Origin: Magnetospirillum sp. 15-1
Lineage (GTDB): Bacteria; Pseudomonadota; Alphaproteobacteria; Rhodospirillales; Magnetospirillaceae
Reading direction: 5' to 3'
DNA length: 64,000 nt
Assembly (NCBI RefSeq): GCF_900184795.1
Contig: NZ_FXXN01000025.1
Location: forward strand, 444,542 to 508,541
Under the pieces are notes generated by a model. The model was given only the letters and a program-made list of their open reading frames with translations, was not told the origin of the DNA and did not search any database. This document shows, in pieces, positions 47,143-57,282 of this stretch. The first letter of the stretch is position 1, and every line of letters begins with the position of its first letter. The translations under genes were made by a program, and so were the position numbers.

Positions 47143-49224
47143 TTAGTGACCGGCGACCATGGCCAGCAGCAGGATGGCGACGATGTTGATGATCTTGATC
47201 ATCGGGTTGACGGCGGGGCCGGCGGTGTCCTTGTAGGGATCGCCGACGGTGTCGCCGGTCACCGCCGCCTTGTGGGCGTCGGAACCCTTGCCACCATGAT
47301 GGCCGTCTTCGATGTACTTCTTGGCGTTATCCCAAGCACCGCCGCCCGAGGTCATCGAGATGGCGACGAACAGGCCGGTGACGATGGTGCCCAGCAGCAT
47401 GGCGCCCACGCAGGTGAAGGCGGCCTTCTGATCGGCGGCCATCAGGATGACGAAGTAGAGCACGATCGGCGACAACACGGGCAGCATCGAGGGGATGATC
47501 ATCTCCTTGATGGCGGCCTTGGTCAGCATGTCCACGGCACGACCGTAGTCGGGCTTGGCGGTGCCTTCCATGATGCCGGGGATTTCCTTGAACTGGCGGC
47601 GGACTTCCACCACCACCGAACCGGCGGCGCGACCCACCGCCTGCATGCCCATGGCACCGAACAGGTAGGGCAGCAGACCACCGAGGAACAGACCGACGAC
47701 CACGAAGGGATCCTCGAGGCTGAACGTGATGTTCAGCTTGGGGAAGTAGTGGTGCAGGTCTTCGGTGTAGGCGGCGAACAGCACCAGCGAGGCCAGACCG
47801 GCCGAGCCGATGGCATAGCCCTTGGTGACGGCCTTGGTGGTGTTACCAACGGCGTCGAGAGCGTCGGTGGTCTTGCGGACCTCCTTGGGCAGCTCGGCCA
47901 TTTCGGCGATGCCGCCGGCGTTGTCGGTCACCGGGCCGTAGGCGTCCAGGGCCACGATCATGCCGGCCAGGGCCAGCATGGTGGTCGCGGCCACCGAGAT
48001 GCCGAACAGGCCGGCGATCTTGTACGACACGATGATGGCGACGGAGATCACGATCACCGGCAGGGCGCAGGCTTCCATGGAAACCGCCAGACCCTGGATG
48101 ACGTTGGTACCGTGACCGGTGGTCGAGGCCTGGGCCACCGACTTGACCGGACGATAATCGGTACCGGTGTAGTACTCGGTGATCCACACCAGCAGGCCGG
48201 TGACGATCAGACCGATCAGGGCGCAGACGAAGAGGTCCATGCCGGTGATGGTCAGGGTGGCCGTCTGGAACTTGGCGGCGAAGCCACCCAGGTAGACGTT
48301 GATGATGACGGCGACGAAGATCGCCGACAGCACGGCCGTCACGATGACGCCTTTGTACAGCGCCTTCATGATGTTGTTGGTGGAGTCGAGCTTCACGAAG
48401 AAGGTGCCGACGATGGAGGCGAAGATGCACACGCCGCAGATGATCAGCGGCAGCATCATCATCTGCTCCTGGGCGACGCCAGTGAAGAAGATGGAGCCCA
48501 GCAGCATGGTGCCGACCACGGTCACCGCATAGGTCTCGAACAGGTCGGCGGCCATGCCGGCGCAATCGCCGACGTTGTCGCCCACGTTATCGGCGATCAC
48601 GGCCGGGTTGCGGGGGTCATCCTCGGGGATACCCGCTTCGACCTTGCCCACCAGATCGGCACCCACGTCGGCGCCCTTGGTGAAGATGCCGCCGCCCAGA
48701 CGGGCGAAGATGGAGATCAGCGAAGCGCCGAACGACAGGGCCACCAGGGCCTCGAGCAGACCGCGCGGATCGATGCCGACGTTCTTCAGGATCATGTAGT
48801 AGCCGGCAACGCCGATCAGGCCGAGACCGACCACCAGCAGACCGGTGATGGCGCCCGACTTGAAGGCCACGTCCAGGGCCTGCTGCATGCCACCCGAACG
48901 GGCAGCCTCGGCGGTGCGGACGTTGGCGCGAACGGAAACGTTCATGCCCACGTAACCGGCGACGCCCGAGAGCACAGCGCCGATGACGAAGCCGACGGCC
49001 TGATAGATGCCCAGGCGGGCGGCCAGGATGATGGCGACGACGACGCCGACCATGGCGATGGTGGTGTACTGCCGGTTCAGGTAGGCGGCAGCGCCTTCCT
49101 GCACGGCAGCGGCAATTTCCTGCATCCGGGCGGTGCCGGCCGAGGTCGCCATCACCGACTTGATGGCATAGACCCCGTACAGCAGCGCCAGAACGCCGCA
49201 TGCGATCACGAAGAGGTAGGTCAT
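47143..49224 (-). CDS. hppA: proton-translocating pyrophosphatase, K+-independent type
   Basis: A 693-residue membrane pump with about 16 transmembrane helices that couples pyrophosphate hydrolysis to H+ export. The substrate motif is [20 protein letters not shown], followed by [19 protein letters not shown]. The segment [17 protein letters not shown] carries Lys where K+-dependent enzymes have Ala, so it should be K+-independent. It is common in phototrophic and related Rhodospirillales. It lies alone between terminators and the 280-bp gap to the FliL-like gene. Confidence 0.96.
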   Translation of the reverse strand: MTYLFVIACGVLALLYGVYAIKSVMATSAGTARMQEIAAAVQEGAAAYLNRQYTTIAMVGVVVAIILAARLGIYQAVGFVIGAVLSGVAGYVGMNVSVRANVRTAEAARSGGMQQALDVAFKSGAITGLLVVGLGLIGVAGYYMILKNVGIDPRGLLEALVALSFGASLISIFARLGGGIFTKGADVGADLVGKVEAGIPEDDPRNPAVIADNVGDNVGDCAGMAADLFETYAVTVVGTMLLGSIFFTGVAQEQMMMLPLIICGVCIFASIVGTFFVKLDSTNNIMKALYKGVIVTAVLSAIFVAVIINVYLGGFAAKFQTATLTITGMDLFVCALIGLIVTGLLVWITEYYTGTDYRPVKSVAQASTTGHGTNVIQGLAVSMEACALPVIVISVAIIVSYKIAGLFGISVAATTMLALAGMIVALDAYGPVTDNAGGIAEMAELPKEVRKTTDALDAVGNTTKAVTKGYAIGSAGLASLVLFAAYTEDLHHYFPKLNITFSLEDPFVVVGLFLGGLLPYLFGAMGMQAVGRAAGSVVVEVRRQFKEIPGIMEGTAKPDYGRAVDMLTKAAIKEMIIPSMLPVLSPIVLYFVILMAADQKAAFTCVGAMLLGTIVTGLFVAISMTSGGGAWDNAKKYIEDGHHGGKGSDAHKAAVTGDTVGDPYKDTAGPAVNPMIKIINIVAILLLAMVAGH

Positions 49225-49504
49225 TGTGGTTCGAGTCCCCTGATGAATCTTCTTGGCGCCGCCCTATCACCGAACGTCCGGTCGGGAGACCGGGTACGGA
49301 GAGGGCGACGGAAGCGTGGAGAAACTGCCAGAAGAACCGTGCTGATGCAATAAAATGCTCGCATCACGACGATATTCTGGAATTATTGCGATGAAATTTC
49401 ATTGTCCAGGGCAATTTCGGCACCGGCCATCCATCTTTGCCGGGAGTCTCCCGCACCTTCGGGCAGGAACCGATCGCCTTTGGGACTAACCGAAGGGGTG
49501 GAGG
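49225..49504. other. 280-bp gap upstream of hppA
   Basis: No gene seen. It contains a perfect 12-base palindrome ATGAAATTTCAT (about 49391-49402) and a small hairpin CCGGTC-GGGA-GACCGG near 49273, and is AT-rich in the middle. It must hold the hppA promoter; I cannot fix it. Confidence 0.5.
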
Positions 49505-49966
49505 CTATTTCAGGTTGGGGTTCTCGATGACCACATCCTTGACGTAGATTCCTCCCAGCGTCTTCTCGGCACTGATGGTCAGGCGGCGGCGGATGGCGGG
49601 AACGTCCAGCGGCTGGCCCTCCCTCACCGTGGCGCCCAGATAGGTGATCATCTCGGCCAGATAAGCGTTCTGCAGACGCGGCAAATTCTTGGCGACGATT
49701 TCCTTGTTCTTGGGATCCACCTCGAGACGGACGATCATTTCCGCCTGCTTCTTGACCTCGCGGTCCTGGATCACCGGCACGATCAGCAGGCCGAAATCCA
49801 CGTAAACGGGCGGCGGCGGCGGAGGGGGAGCCGCGGGCTCCTTGCTCATCATGGGGGCGGTGATGCCCAGCTTGGCCAGCGGATCGACGCCCCAGAAATA
49901 CAGGCCGCCGATGACCGCGCCGATCAGCATCAGCAACGCCACCACCAAGAAAATCAACCGAACCAA
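49505..49966 (-). CDS. FliL-like membrane-anchored protein
   Basis: A 153-residue protein with an N-terminal transmembrane helix (LIFLVVALLMLIGAVIGGLY), a proline run PPPPPPP near residue 48 and a C-terminal domain. That domain (IVRLEVDPKNKEIVAKNLPR, LAEMITYLG, RRRLTISAEKTL, VKDVVIEN) resembles the FliL stator-associated family. No flagellar genes are nearby, so a flagellar role is uncertain. It lies 15 bases downstream of thiL. Confidence 0.6.
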   Translation of the reverse strand: MVRLIFLVVALLMLIGAVIGGLYFWGVDPLAKLGITAPMMSKEPAAPPPPPPPVYVDFGLLIVPVIQDREVKKQAEMIVRLEVDPKNKEIVAKNLPRLQNAYLAEMITYLGATVREGQPLDVPAIRRRLTISAEKTLGGIYVKDVVIENPNLK

Positions 49967-49981
49967 ATACTGATCCCCCAG

Positions 49982-50986
49982 TTACGGGCCGCCGCCGAAA
50001 TGGCGCCAGCCCCCCTGCCCCACGGCCAATTCCCGTCCGTCGGGGCCGGTCACCGTCACCTTGCCCGCCTCGCCCGCCACCATGGAGCCGATGGCGGTGA
50101 GCGCCACGTCCAGCTCCACCGACAGGCGGGCGATGTCCTCGGCCGCCTTGGGCGGCGCGGTGAACAGCACCTCGTAATCATCGCCTCCCGCCAGCACCGA
50201 GGCAAGCAGGGACTGGTCCGTGGCCAAGGCGGCCGCAGCGGCGGGCGACAGCGGCACCCGCCCCGCCCCGATGCCTGCCGCCAGGCCCGAGGCCCGGCAC
50301 AGATGCCCCAAATCCTGGACCAGGCCGTCGGATACGTCCATTGCACCATGGGCCAAGCCCACCAGCCGGGAGCCGAGGCTGACCCGGGGCAGCGGCAAAC
50401 GGTAGCGCCCGGCGAGAAACTCCCCATGGGCGGCGGACAGGCCCGGCAATTGCCCACGGATGGCCCGAAGCCCCAGGGCGCCGTCACCGATGCTGCCCGA
50501 GACCCAGATAGTGTCGCCGGCCTTGGCCCCGGCCCGCTTCAGCCCCCGCCCCGCCTCCACCCGCCCCAGGGCGGTCAGCGTCAGGGTCAGCGGCCCCGGC
50601 GTCGACACCGTGTCGCCACCGATCAGATGGATTCCGAATGCCCTGACATCCTCGGCCAGCCCGGCGCCGAAGGCGTGCAGCCAGTCGTGGGTCACGTTTT
50701 TCGGAAAAGCGGCGGACAGCATCAGCAGCCGGGGCTCGGCCCCCTTGGCCGCCAGATCGGAGAGATTGACCCGGATCAGCTTGCGCGCCACCGAACCCGG
50801 CGGGTCGTCGGGCAGGAAATGCACCCCGGCCACCATGGAATCCATGGTGGCGACGGTGTCGTAACCGGGGTCGGCCGGAATGAAAGCCGCGTCGTCGGTA
50901 AGCCCCAGGGCTCCGGGAAAGCCGGCGGCCAACGGCGCGAACAATTCGGCGATCAGTCCGAACTCGTCCGGCGCGCCGCCGTTCAT
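49982..50986 (-). CDS. thiL: thiamine-monophosphate kinase
   Basis: A 334-residue AIR-synthase-fold kinase forming thiamine diphosphate. Motifs include GLTDDAAFIP at the N-terminus, ATMDSMVAGVHF, KGAEPR, HLIGGDTVS, DVSDGLVQDL and AGGDDYEVLF. It lies downstream of nusB by 15 bases, the common nusB-thiL order. Confidence 0.95.
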   Translation of the reverse strand: MNGGAPDEFGLIAELFAPLAAGFPGALGLTDDAAFIPADPGYDTVATMDSMVAGVHFLPDDPPGSVARKLIRVNLSDLAAKGAEPRLLMLSAAFPKNVTHDWLHAFGAGLAEDVRAFGIHLIGGDTVSTPGPLTLTLTALGRVEAGRGLKRAGAKAGDTIWVSGSIGDGALGLRAIRGQLPGLSAAHGEFLAGRYRLPLPRVSLGSRLVGLAHGAMDVSDGLVQDLGHLCRASGLAAGIGAGRVPLSPAAAAALATDQSLLASVLAGGDDYEVLFTAPPKAAEDIARLSVELDVALTAIGSMVAGEAGKVTVTGPDGRELAVGQGGWRHFGGGP

Positions 50987-51001
50987 GCTCAGCTCTCCAT
51001 C

Positions 51002-51472
51002 CTAGGCGCCCTTGCCCATCTCGCCACCCCGAAGCGTCTGGGCCAGACAATCGAGCACGCCATTGACCAGCCCCGGTTCGGGGCCGGAATAAAAGGCGTG
51101 GGCCACGTCGACCCATTCCGAGATGCAGACGCGGGCCGGAGTCTGCGGCCGCGCCGACAATTCCCAGGCTCCGGCCCGGACGATGGCCCGCAGCACCGCT
51201 TCCAGGCGATCGACGGTCCAGTCGCCCGACAACGCCCGGCCCACATGCCCGTCGATGGCCTCCATCTGGGCGGAAACGCCGCGCACCACCTGATTGAGCA
51301 GCGACGAATCGGGGTCGGCCATGCGCCCCTTAGGCTCGGCGGCGCGACGGTCCTTGGCGTCCTGCAAGGCCCTTTCGGTATCCGTCCCGGTCATCTCCAT
51401 CTGGTATAGGACCTGGACGGCAGCCAGCCGGGCGGCGCTGCGCCTGGCGACGGAGGGATTCGGCGTGCTCAT
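51002..51472 (-). CDS. nusB: transcription antitermination factor NusB
   Basis: A 156-residue all-helical NusB. Conserved pieces: [18 protein letters not shown], the [11 protein letters not shown] region and [13 protein letters not shown]. It partners with NusE/S10 in rRNA antitermination. It overlaps ribH by 4 bases in a ribH-nusB-thiL string. Confidence 0.95.
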   Translation of the reverse strand: MSTPNPSVARRSAARLAAVQVLYQMEMTGTDTERALQDAKDRRAAEPKGRMADPDSSLLNQVVRGVSAQMEAIDGHVGRALSGDWTVDRLEAVLRAIVRAGAWELSARPQTPARVCISEWVDVAHAFYSGPEPGLVNGVLDCLAQTLRGGEMGKGA

Positions 51473-51915
51473 AGGCCCAACTCGCGCTTGACGGCCATCA
51501 TGCGCAGGCAGGCCCGCGCCGCCTGACCACCCAGATTCTTGCGTGCCGGATCGGAGCGCGCCAGGGCTTGGGCCTCGTTGTGGACGGTCAACACGCCGTT
51601 GCCCAGCGCCAGGTCATAGGCCATGGACAGATCGGCGATACCCCGCATGCACTCGGTGCCAACATGGTGATAGTGGTCGGACTCGCCCCGGATGGCGCAG
51701 CCCAGGGTGACGAAGCCGTCATAGCGGGCCTTGTCGTTGCCCTGCTCGGCGGCGGTCAGCACCAGCTTGAGCGTGGCGGGCAGTTCGAAGATGCCCGGCA
51801 CCACCAGCAGGTCGTGGTCCACCCCGGTCTTGTCGAATTCGGCCCGCGCCCCGGCCAGCAGGCCGTCGGCTATGTGGTCGTAGAAGCGGGCCTCGATGAT
51901 GAGAACCTTCGCCAT
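51469..51915 (-). CDS. ribH: 6,7-dimethyl-8-ribityllumazine synthase
   Basis: A 148-residue lumazine synthase, penultimate step of riboflavin synthesis. It has [29 protein letters not shown] with the catalytic histidine region, and [17 protein letters not shown]. It forms a nusB-coupled pair. The 5' side contains repeat copy B, so ribH may be separated from ribBX transcription. Confidence 0.96.
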   Translation of the reverse strand: MAKVLIIEARFYDHIADGLLAGARAEFDKTGVDHDLLVVPGIFELPATLKLVLTAAEQGNDKARYDGFVTLGCAIRGESDHYHHVGTECMRGIADLSMAYDLALGNGVLTVHNEAQALARSDPARKNLGGQAARACLRMMAVKRELGL

Positions 51916-51936
51916 GGAATTGTCTCCTTACATGGC

Positions 51937-51995
51937 CCTCAGGCGCCGGGCGCTTCGCTTGGCTTTCGCGGCATAAGCCGCGGCGCCCCTTGGGC
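51937..51995 (+). repeat. intergenic hairpin repeat, copy B
   Basis: Begins CCCTCAGGCGCCGGGCGC, contains the hairpin CGCGGC-ATAA-GCCGCG at 51967-51982 and ends CCTTGGGCTTG. Outer GGCGCC sequences flank it. It lies between ribH and ribBX, in the same strand orientation as copies A and C. Confidence 0.7.
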
Positions 51996-52049
51996 TTGCC
52001 TCCTCGTTCCAGCCCCGCAAACGGGGCCGGCCTTCGTCGGTGCTATTCT

Positions 52050-53165
52050 TCAGCCGACCGGAATCGGCCGCTGCTCCACCACCTTCATGCCATAGCCTTC
52101 CAGGCCGACGATGGAGCGCTTGGTGTTGGACAGCAGAATCATTTCATGCACGCCGAGATCGAGCAGAATCTGGGCGCCGACGCCGTAATCGCGCAGAGCC
52201 GGAGCCGGCGGGCGCCGCTCCAGATGGGCGCGGAGCATGTCGGACAGGCTGGTGGGGCGCGGCTCGCGGATCAGGACGATGACGCCCGAACCGTGGGCGG
52301 AGATCATTTTCATGGCGGAATGAAGCTCGCCGGCCTTGCCCGAACCCTGGTCGCCCAGCACGTCGTCGAGCACGTTGACGGCATGGACGCGCACCATCAC
52401 CGGCCCCTCGGCCTGCAGGTCGCCCTTCACCAGGGCGATGTGTTCGGCATAGGCCACGGTGTTGGTGTAGACCATCATCTTCCAGTCGCCGCCCCACTTG
52501 GAATGGAACGGCGCCTCGACGTCGCGCGCCACGATCTTGTCGTTGCGGCGGCGATAGGCGATCAGGTCGGCGATGGTGGCGATCTTCAAGCCGTGATGCT
52601 GGGCGAATTTCACCAGATCCGGCATGCGGGCCATGGTGCCGTCGTCGTTCATGATCTCGCAGATCACCCCCGACGGGTTGAGCCCGGCCAGCCGGGAAAT
52701 ATCCACCGCCGCCTCGGTGTGGCCGGCGCGCACCAGCACGCCGCCGTCCCGGGCCATCAGCGGAAAGACGTGGCCCGGCGAGACGATGTCGTAGCGCCCC
52801 TTGTCGGTATCGATGGCCACCGCCACCGTCTTGGCCCGGTCGGCGGCGGAGATGCCGGTGGTGACGCCTTCCCGCGCCTCGATGGAGACGGTGAAGGCGG
52901 TCTCCATGCGGGTGCCGTTGTCGGCGCTCATGGGCTTGAGGCCCAGATGCTCGCAACGCCCGCGGGTCAGCGACAGGCAAATCAGGCCACGGCCGTAGCG
53001 GGCCATGAAATTGATGGAGTCGGCATTGGCCATCTCGGCGGGGATGACCAGATCGCCCTCGTTCTCGCGGTCCTCGTCATCCACCAGGATGAACATGCGG
53101 CCCTGACGGGCCTCCTCGATGATCTCTTCGATGGACGACAGGTAGTCGTGGTATTCGGAAACCAA
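52050..53165 (-). CDS. ribBA: DHBP synthase fused to a degenerate GTP cyclohydrolase II domain (RibBX)
   Basis: About 371 residues. The N-terminal half is a 3,4-dihydroxy-2-butanone-4-phosphate synthase ([32 protein letters not shown]). The C-terminal half has the GTP cyclohydrolase II fold, but the three zinc cysteines are gone: the usual CxTGD...RCDC stretch reads [20 protein letters not shown]. The second activity is therefore probably lost. A TTG at 53165 with AAAGGGA upstream matches family N-termini; an ATG at 53198 would overlap ribE by 29 bases. Confidence 0.9.
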   Translation of the reverse strand: MVSEYHDYLSSIEEIIEEARQGRMFILVDDEDRENEGDLVIPAEMANADSINFMARYGRGLICLSLTRGRCEHLGLKPMSADNGTRMETAFTVSIEAREGVTTGISAADRAKTVAVAIDTDKGRYDIVSPGHVFPLMARDGGVLVRAGHTEAAVDISRLAGLNPSGVICEIMNDDGTMARMPDLVKFAQHHGLKIATIADLIAYRRRNDKIVARDVEAPFHSKWGGDWKMMVYTNTVAYAEHIALVKGDLQAEGPVMVRVHAVNVLDDVLGDQGSGKAGELHSAMKMISAHGSGVIVLIREPRPTSLSDMLRAHLERRPPAPALRDYGVGAQILLDLGVHEMILLSNTKRSIVGLEGYGMKVVEQRPIPVG

Positions 53166-53169
53166 GGCG

Positions 53170-53763
53170 CTATTCCCTTTGCAAGAGGCGCGCAACATAG
53201 CGTGCCAGCATGTCGATTTCCATATTCACCTCGTCGCCGGGGCGATAGGTGCCGAAGGTGGTCACCGACTGGGTATGAGGAATGACATTGACCCCGAAGC
53301 GACGCCCATCAACCTCGTTGACGGTGAGCGATACGCCGTCCAGCGCCACCGAGCCCTTGGGGGCGACGAAGCAGGCCAGATCGACAGGAGTCTCGAAGGT
53401 GAAGCGGAGCGATTCGTTCTCGGGGCGGATGTCGACGACCTTGGCGACGCCGTCCACATGGCCGGAGACGATATGGCCGCCCAGTTCGTCGCCCACCTTC
53501 AGCGCCCGCTCCAGGTTGACCCTGGAGCCTTCCTTCCAGCCGCCCAGGGTGGTCTTGGACAGGGTTTCGGCCGAAGCCTCCACCGCATGCCAGTCCGGCC
53601 CGACCTCGATGATGGTCAGGCACACGCCGTTATGGGCGATGCTGGCCCCGATGGCGATGGTGCTGGTGTCGTAGCCGCTGGCGATCTCGAAGCGGGCCTC
53701 GCGCCCCTCGCCGCGAACGATACGGCGCACCTCGCCGAGATCGGTGACGATGCCGGTGAACAT
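53170..53763 (-). CDS. ribE: riboflavin synthase (alpha chain)
   Basis: A 197-residue protein with two repeated barrels, each with the MFTGIV / GGHIVSGHVDG pattern. The first has MFTGIVTDLGEVRRI and NGVCLTI, the second has GVSLTVNEVDGRRFGVNVIPHT. It converts two lumazines to riboflavin. The start is the ATG at 53763 (MFTGIV). It follows ribD over a 104-bp gap that holds a hairpin and repeat copy C. Confidence 0.96.
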   Translation of the reverse strand: MFTGIVTDLGEVRRIVRGEGREARFEIASGYDTSTIAIGASIAHNGVCLTIIEVGPDWHAVEASAETLSKTTLGGWKEGSRVNLERALKVGDELGGHIVSGHVDGVAKVVDIRPENESLRFTFETPVDLACFVAPKGSVALDGVSLTVNEVDGRRFGVNVIPHTQSVTTFGTYRPGDEVNMEIDMLARYVARLLQRE

Positions 53764-53784
53764 GGATGACCTCACTTAAATACC

Positions 53785-53808
53785 GGCGAGCCACCGAAGT
53801 GGCTCGCC
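53785..53808. other. perfect hairpin in the ribE leader
   Basis: GGCGAGCCAC-CGAA-GTGGCTCGCC, a 10-bp perfect stem with a tetraloop, about 21 bases before the ribE start codon on the minus strand. It has no T-run, so it is probably not a terminator; it may set mRNA stability or belong to the adjacent repeat. Confidence 0.55.
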
Positions 53809-53814
53809 TCATTA

Positions 53815-53865
53815 CCCTCAAACGCCGGGCGCTTCGCTTGGTTTTCGCGCCATAAGGCGCGGCGG
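53815..53865 (+). repeat. intergenic hairpin repeat, copy C
   Basis: Begins CCCTCAAACGCCGGGCGC and continues TTCGCTTGG as in copy B. Its hairpin is CGCGCC-ATAA-GGCGCG (53846-53861), where the stem's fifth base pair is swapped relative to A and B while the ATAA loop is unchanged. It lies between ribD and ribE. Confidence 0.7.
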
Positions 53866-53867
53866 TA

Positions 53868-54995
53868 TCAGAGACGAATATAGGTTTCCATCACGTCCTC
53901 GCCCAGCGGGCGGATCTCGACGCGTTCGAAATGGGGGGTCTGCACCAGATGGTCGATGCCGAACGACACGGCCGCCGGCAGACCGTCGCCGCCCATCAGG
54001 CGCGGCGCGCGGAACCACACCAGCCGGTCGACCAGATCGGCGCGCAGCAAAGCGGCGGACAGATGGGCGCCGCCCTCCACCAGAACACGGGTGACGCCGC
54101 TCTCGCCCAGGGCCTGCAAGGCCAATTCCAGATCGATGGCGCCATCGGGACCGGCCGCCACCTCGATCACGTCGACGCCGGAATCCTCGAAGGCCTCGCG
54201 ACGATTGGCGTCGCAATCCTCCAGCGTCAGCAGCCAGGTGGGCACATCGTTGGCGGTGGAGACCAGCCGGCTGGTCAGCGGCAGGCGCAGGCGCCCGTCC
54301 ACCACCACACGCACCGGCGAACGCTCCACCAGTCCGGGAAGACGGCAGGTCAGATCGGGGTCGTCGTACAGCGCGGTGCCGCTGCCCACCATGATGGCAT
54401 CGGTCTCGGCACGCAGCAGATGGGCCGCCGCGCGGGCCGGCTCGCCGGTGATCCAGCGGCTTTCACCGGTATGGGTGGCGATGCGGCCGTCAAGCGTGGT
54501 GGCCAGTTTCAGGGTCACCAGCGGCCGGCCGGTATTGATGCGCAGGAAGAAACCGGCGTTCAGTTCGGAGGCCTCGGCGCGAAGAATCCCCTCGGTCACC
54601 GGAATGCCCGAGGCCCGCAGGCGGTCGACTCCCTTGCCGGCCACCCGGGAATCCGGGTCCTGCACCGCCACCACCACGCGGGACACCCCGGCGGCGATCA
54701 GGGCGTCGGCGCAAGGCGCCGTCTTGCCATGATGGGCGCAGGGTTCCAGGGTGACGTAGACGGTGGCGCCATTGGCCGCCTTGCCGGCCATGGCCAGCGC
54801 CTCGGTCTCGGCATGGGGACGGCCGCCGGGCTGGGTCCAGCCGCGCCCGACCACCCGGTCGTCACGCACGATGACGCAACCCACCGCCGGATTGGGCCAC
54901 ACGGTGCCCAGGCCACGGCGGGCCAGCGCCAGGGCGGCCCGCATGTGGCCGAGGTCGATCTCGGCCTGGGTGCGATCAGTCGAGGCGTGGGACAA
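53868..54995 (-). CDS. ribD: bifunctional pyrimidine deaminase/reductase RibD
   Basis: About 375 residues. The N-terminal deaminase has the zinc motif HAETEAL and [17 protein letters not shown]. The C-terminal reductase has [16 protein letters not shown] and [15 protein letters not shown]. It carries out steps 2 and 3 of riboflavin synthesis. A TTG at 54995 overlapping the nrdR end with GGGGAAG upstream gives [19 protein letters not shown]; a longer frame exists but matches no RibD N-terminus. Confidence 0.95.
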   Translation of the reverse strand: MSHASTDRTQAEIDLGHMRAALALARRGLGTVWPNPAVGCVIVRDDRVVGRGWTQPGGRPHAETEALAMAGKAANGATVYVTLEPCAHHGKTAPCADALIAAGVSRVVVAVQDPDSRVAGKGVDRLRASGIPVTEGILRAEASELNAGFFLRINTGRPLVTLKLATTLDGRIATHTGESRWITGEPARAAAHLLRAETDAIMVGSGTALYDDPDLTCRLPGLVERSPVRVVVDGRLRLPLTSRLVSTANDVPTWLLTLEDCDANRREAFEDSGVDVIEVAAGPDGAIDLELALQALGESGVTRVLVEGGAHLSAALLRADLVDRLVWFRAPRLMGGDGLPAAVSFGIDHLVQTPHFERVEIRPLGEDVMETYIRL

Positions 54996-55437
54996 CCATC
55001 TTCCCCAGGAAATCCTCGAAGTCCTTGGCTTCGCGGAAGTTGCGGTACACCGAGGCGTAACGGACATAGGCGACCTTGTCGAGGTCCATCAGCACCTCCA
55101 TGACCAGTTCGCCGATGAACTTGGACGGAACCTCGTTCTCGCCCATGCTTTCCAGGCGGCGGTGGATGCCGTTGACGATACGCTCGATCTGCTCGTCGTC
55201 CACCGGACGCTTGCGCAGCGCTATACGCAGGGATTTGAGCACCTTGTCACGATCGAAGGGCGAGCGGGCGCCGTCCTTCTTGATCACCACCAGATCACGG
55301 ATCTGCACCCGCTCGAAGGTGGTGAAACGCGAGCCGCATTCCGGGCAGGACCGGCGCCGCCGGATGGCCGAGTTGTCCTCGGTCGGCCGCGAGTCCTTCA
55401 CCTGGGTATCGTCGTGACCGCAAAACGGACACCGCAT
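54976..55437 (-). CDS. nrdR: transcriptional repressor NrdR
   Basis: A 153-residue ribonucleotide reductase repressor. The zinc ribbon uses Cys3, Cys6, Cys31 and Cys34 ([26 protein letters not shown]). An ATP-cone follows ([20 protein letters not shown]). It senses dATP/ATP. It is placed between glyA and ribD, the classical glyA-nrdR-rib order. Confidence 0.97.
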   Translation of the reverse strand: MRCPFCGHDDTQVKDSRPTEDNSAIRRRRSCPECGSRFTTFERVQIRDLVVIKKDGARSPFDRDKVLKSLRIALRKRPVDDEQIERIVNGIHRRLESMGENEVPSKFIGELVMEVLMDLDKVAYVRYASVYRNFREAKDFEDFLGKMVVPRLD

Positions 55438-55506
55438 GATCTTTCCCCCCGGGAAACCGGCGGAGGCTTCCCCTGCCCCCGCCCCTGTTCTTGGTCGATG
55501 GTCGCC

Positions 55507-56790
55507 TTACGAATAGATCGGGAAGCGCCGGCACAGTTCGGCCACCTCGGCGCGGGCACGGGCCTCCGCCACCGAGTTGTCCTCAGGGTTCGCGGCCAGA
55601 CCGTCGAGCACGTCGCCGATCAGTTCGCCCACCTTCTTGAATTCCTCGACGCCGAAGCCCCGGGTGGTCGCCGCCGGGGTTCCCAGGCGAACGCCCGAGG
55701 TAATGGTCGGCTTCTCGGGGTCGAAGGGAATGCCGTTCTTGTTGCAGGTCATGCCGGCATGCTCGAGGCTGGCCTCGGCGGCCTTGCCGGTCAGCTTCTT
55801 GGGCCGCAGATCCACCAGCATCAGGTGGGAATCGGTGCCGCCCGACACGATGTCCAGGCCGCGCCGCACCAGGACGTCGGCCAGGGCACGGGCGTTGTCC
55901 ACCACCTGCCTGGCATAAAGCTTGAACTCGGGGCGCAGCGCCTCGCCGAAGGCCACCGCCTTGCCGGCGATGACGTGCATCAGCGGGCCGCCCTGAATGC
56001 CCGGGAAGATGGCCGAGTTGATCTTCTTGCCGATATCGGCGTCGTTGGAGAGGATCATGCCGCCGCGCGGGCCGCGCAGGGTCTTGTGGGTGGTGGTGGT
56101 CACCACGTGGGCGTGGGGCAGCGGATTGGGATACACGCCGCCGGCCACCAGACCGGCGAAGTGTGCCATGTCCACCATGAAGAAGGCCCCGACCTCGTCG
56201 GCGATCTTGCGGAAGCGGGCGAAGTCGATGGTACGCGGATAGGCCGAGCCGCCGGCGATGATCAGCTTCGGCTTGTGGGTGCGGGCCAGTTCCTCCACCT
56301 CGGCGAAGTCGATCTGGGCATCCTGCTTGCGCACGCCGTACTGCACGGCCTTGAACCACTTGCCCGACTGGTTGGGGGCCGCGCCGTGGGTCAGGTGACC
56401 GCCGGCGGCGAGGCTCATGCCCATGATGGTGTCGCCGGGCTGCAAGAGCGCCATGAACACGCCCTGATTGGCCTGGGAACCCGAGCTGGGCTGCACGTTG
56501 GCGTAGGAGCAGCCGAAAATCTCGCAGGCGCGGGAAATGGCCAGGCTTTCCGCGATGTCCACGAACTCGCAACCGCCGTAATAGCGCTTGCCGGGATACC
56601 CCTCGGCGTACTTGTTGGTCAGCACCGAGCCCTGGGCCTCGAGCACGGCCCGCGAGACGATGTTCTCGGAGGCGATCAGCTCGATCTGGTCCTGCTGGCG
56701 CTTCAGTTCCTTGGTGATGGCCGCGAAGACCTCGGGATCACGCTCGGAAAGCGGAGTGCGGAAAAAGGCGTCGGTGGGTGCGCTGGACAT
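55507..56790 (-). CDS. glyA: serine hydroxymethyltransferase
   Basis: A 427-residue PLP enzyme interconverting serine and glycine with tetrahydrofolate. The PLP lysine is Lys236 in [31 protein letters not shown] and [20 protein letters not shown] are also characteristic. It precedes nrdR by 69 bases and follows rpiB by 42. Confidence 0.97.
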   Translation of the reverse strand: MSSAPTDAFFRTPLSERDPEVFAAITKELKRQQDQIELIASENIVSRAVLEAQGSVLTNKYAEGYPGKRYYGGCEFVDIAESLAISRACEIFGCSYANVQPSSGSQANQGVFMALLQPGDTIMGMSLAAGGHLTHGAAPNQSGKWFKAVQYGVRKQDAQIDFAEVEELARTHKPKLIIAGGSAYPRTIDFARFRKIADEVGAFFMVDMAHFAGLVAGGVYPNPLPHAHVVTTTTHKTLRGPRGGMILSNDADIGKKINSAIFPGIQGGPLMHVIAGKAVAFGEALRPEFKLYARQVVDNARALADVLVRRGLDIVSGGTDSHLMLVDLRPKKLTGKAAEASLEHAGMTCNKNGIPFDPEKPTITSGVRLGTPAATTRGFGVEEFKKVGELIGDVLDGLAANPEDNSVAEARARAEVAELCRRFPIYS

Positions 56791-56832
56791 CGGATCTCTT
56801 TCTGGCAGTCGGGTCGTGACGATGTAGGGGGC

Positions 56833-57282
56833 TCAGGACTGCCCGTCGCCGGACAGCTTGGAGACGCGCCGCGCATGACGGCCGCCCTCGAATTCGGTCT
56901 CGAGAAAAATTTTCAGGCAATCGCGCGCCACCTCGGGACCGGTGGTACGCCCGCCCATCACCAGGACGTTAGCGTCGTTGTGGCTCCGGCACATGCGCGC
57001 TCCGAAGGCATCGTGCACCAGGGCGGCGCGGACATGCTCGAAACGGTTGGCGGCGATGGAGATGCCGATACCGGTGCCGCACAGCAGCACGCCGCGCTGG
57101 GCCTTGCCGCTTTTCAGCGCGTCGGCCAGCTTCACGGCGAAATCGGGATAGTCCACCGAATCCGGCCCATCGGTGCCCAGGTCAAGCACCGACCAGCCGG
57201 AGGCGGCCAGATCCTTGACCAGCAATTCCTTCATCTCGATGCCGCCGTGATCGCAGGCAATGGCTATGGTTTTGGCACTCAT
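56833..57282 (-). CDS. rpiB: ribose-5-phosphate isomerase B
   Basis: A 149-residue RpiB. It starts MSAKTIAIACDHGG and carries the catalytic cysteine Cys68 in LLCGTGIGISIAANR, with RSHNDANVLVMGGRTTG. It interconverts ribose-5-P and ribulose-5-P. The ATG at 57282 was chosen over a longer frame by family start. First gene of the rpiB-glyA-nrdR-ribD leftward run. Confidence 0.96.
   Translation of the reverse strand: MSAKTIAIACDHGGIEMKELLVKDLAASGWSVLDLGTDGPDSVDYPDFAVKLADALKSGKAQRGVLLCGTGIGISIAANRFEHVRAALVHDAFGARMCRSHNDANVLVMGGRTTGPEVARDCLKIFLETEFEGGRHARRVSKLSGDGQS

Noticed and set aside
47095-49353. 752-codon open frame opposite hppA
   Set aside because: Antisense shadow of the proton pyrophosphatase, composed largely of His, Gly, Asp and Gln.
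53764-53867. FMN riboswitch before ribE
   Set aside because: The gap is too short and lacks the conserved six-stem FMN-element sequence; it holds only a simple hairpin and repeat copy C.
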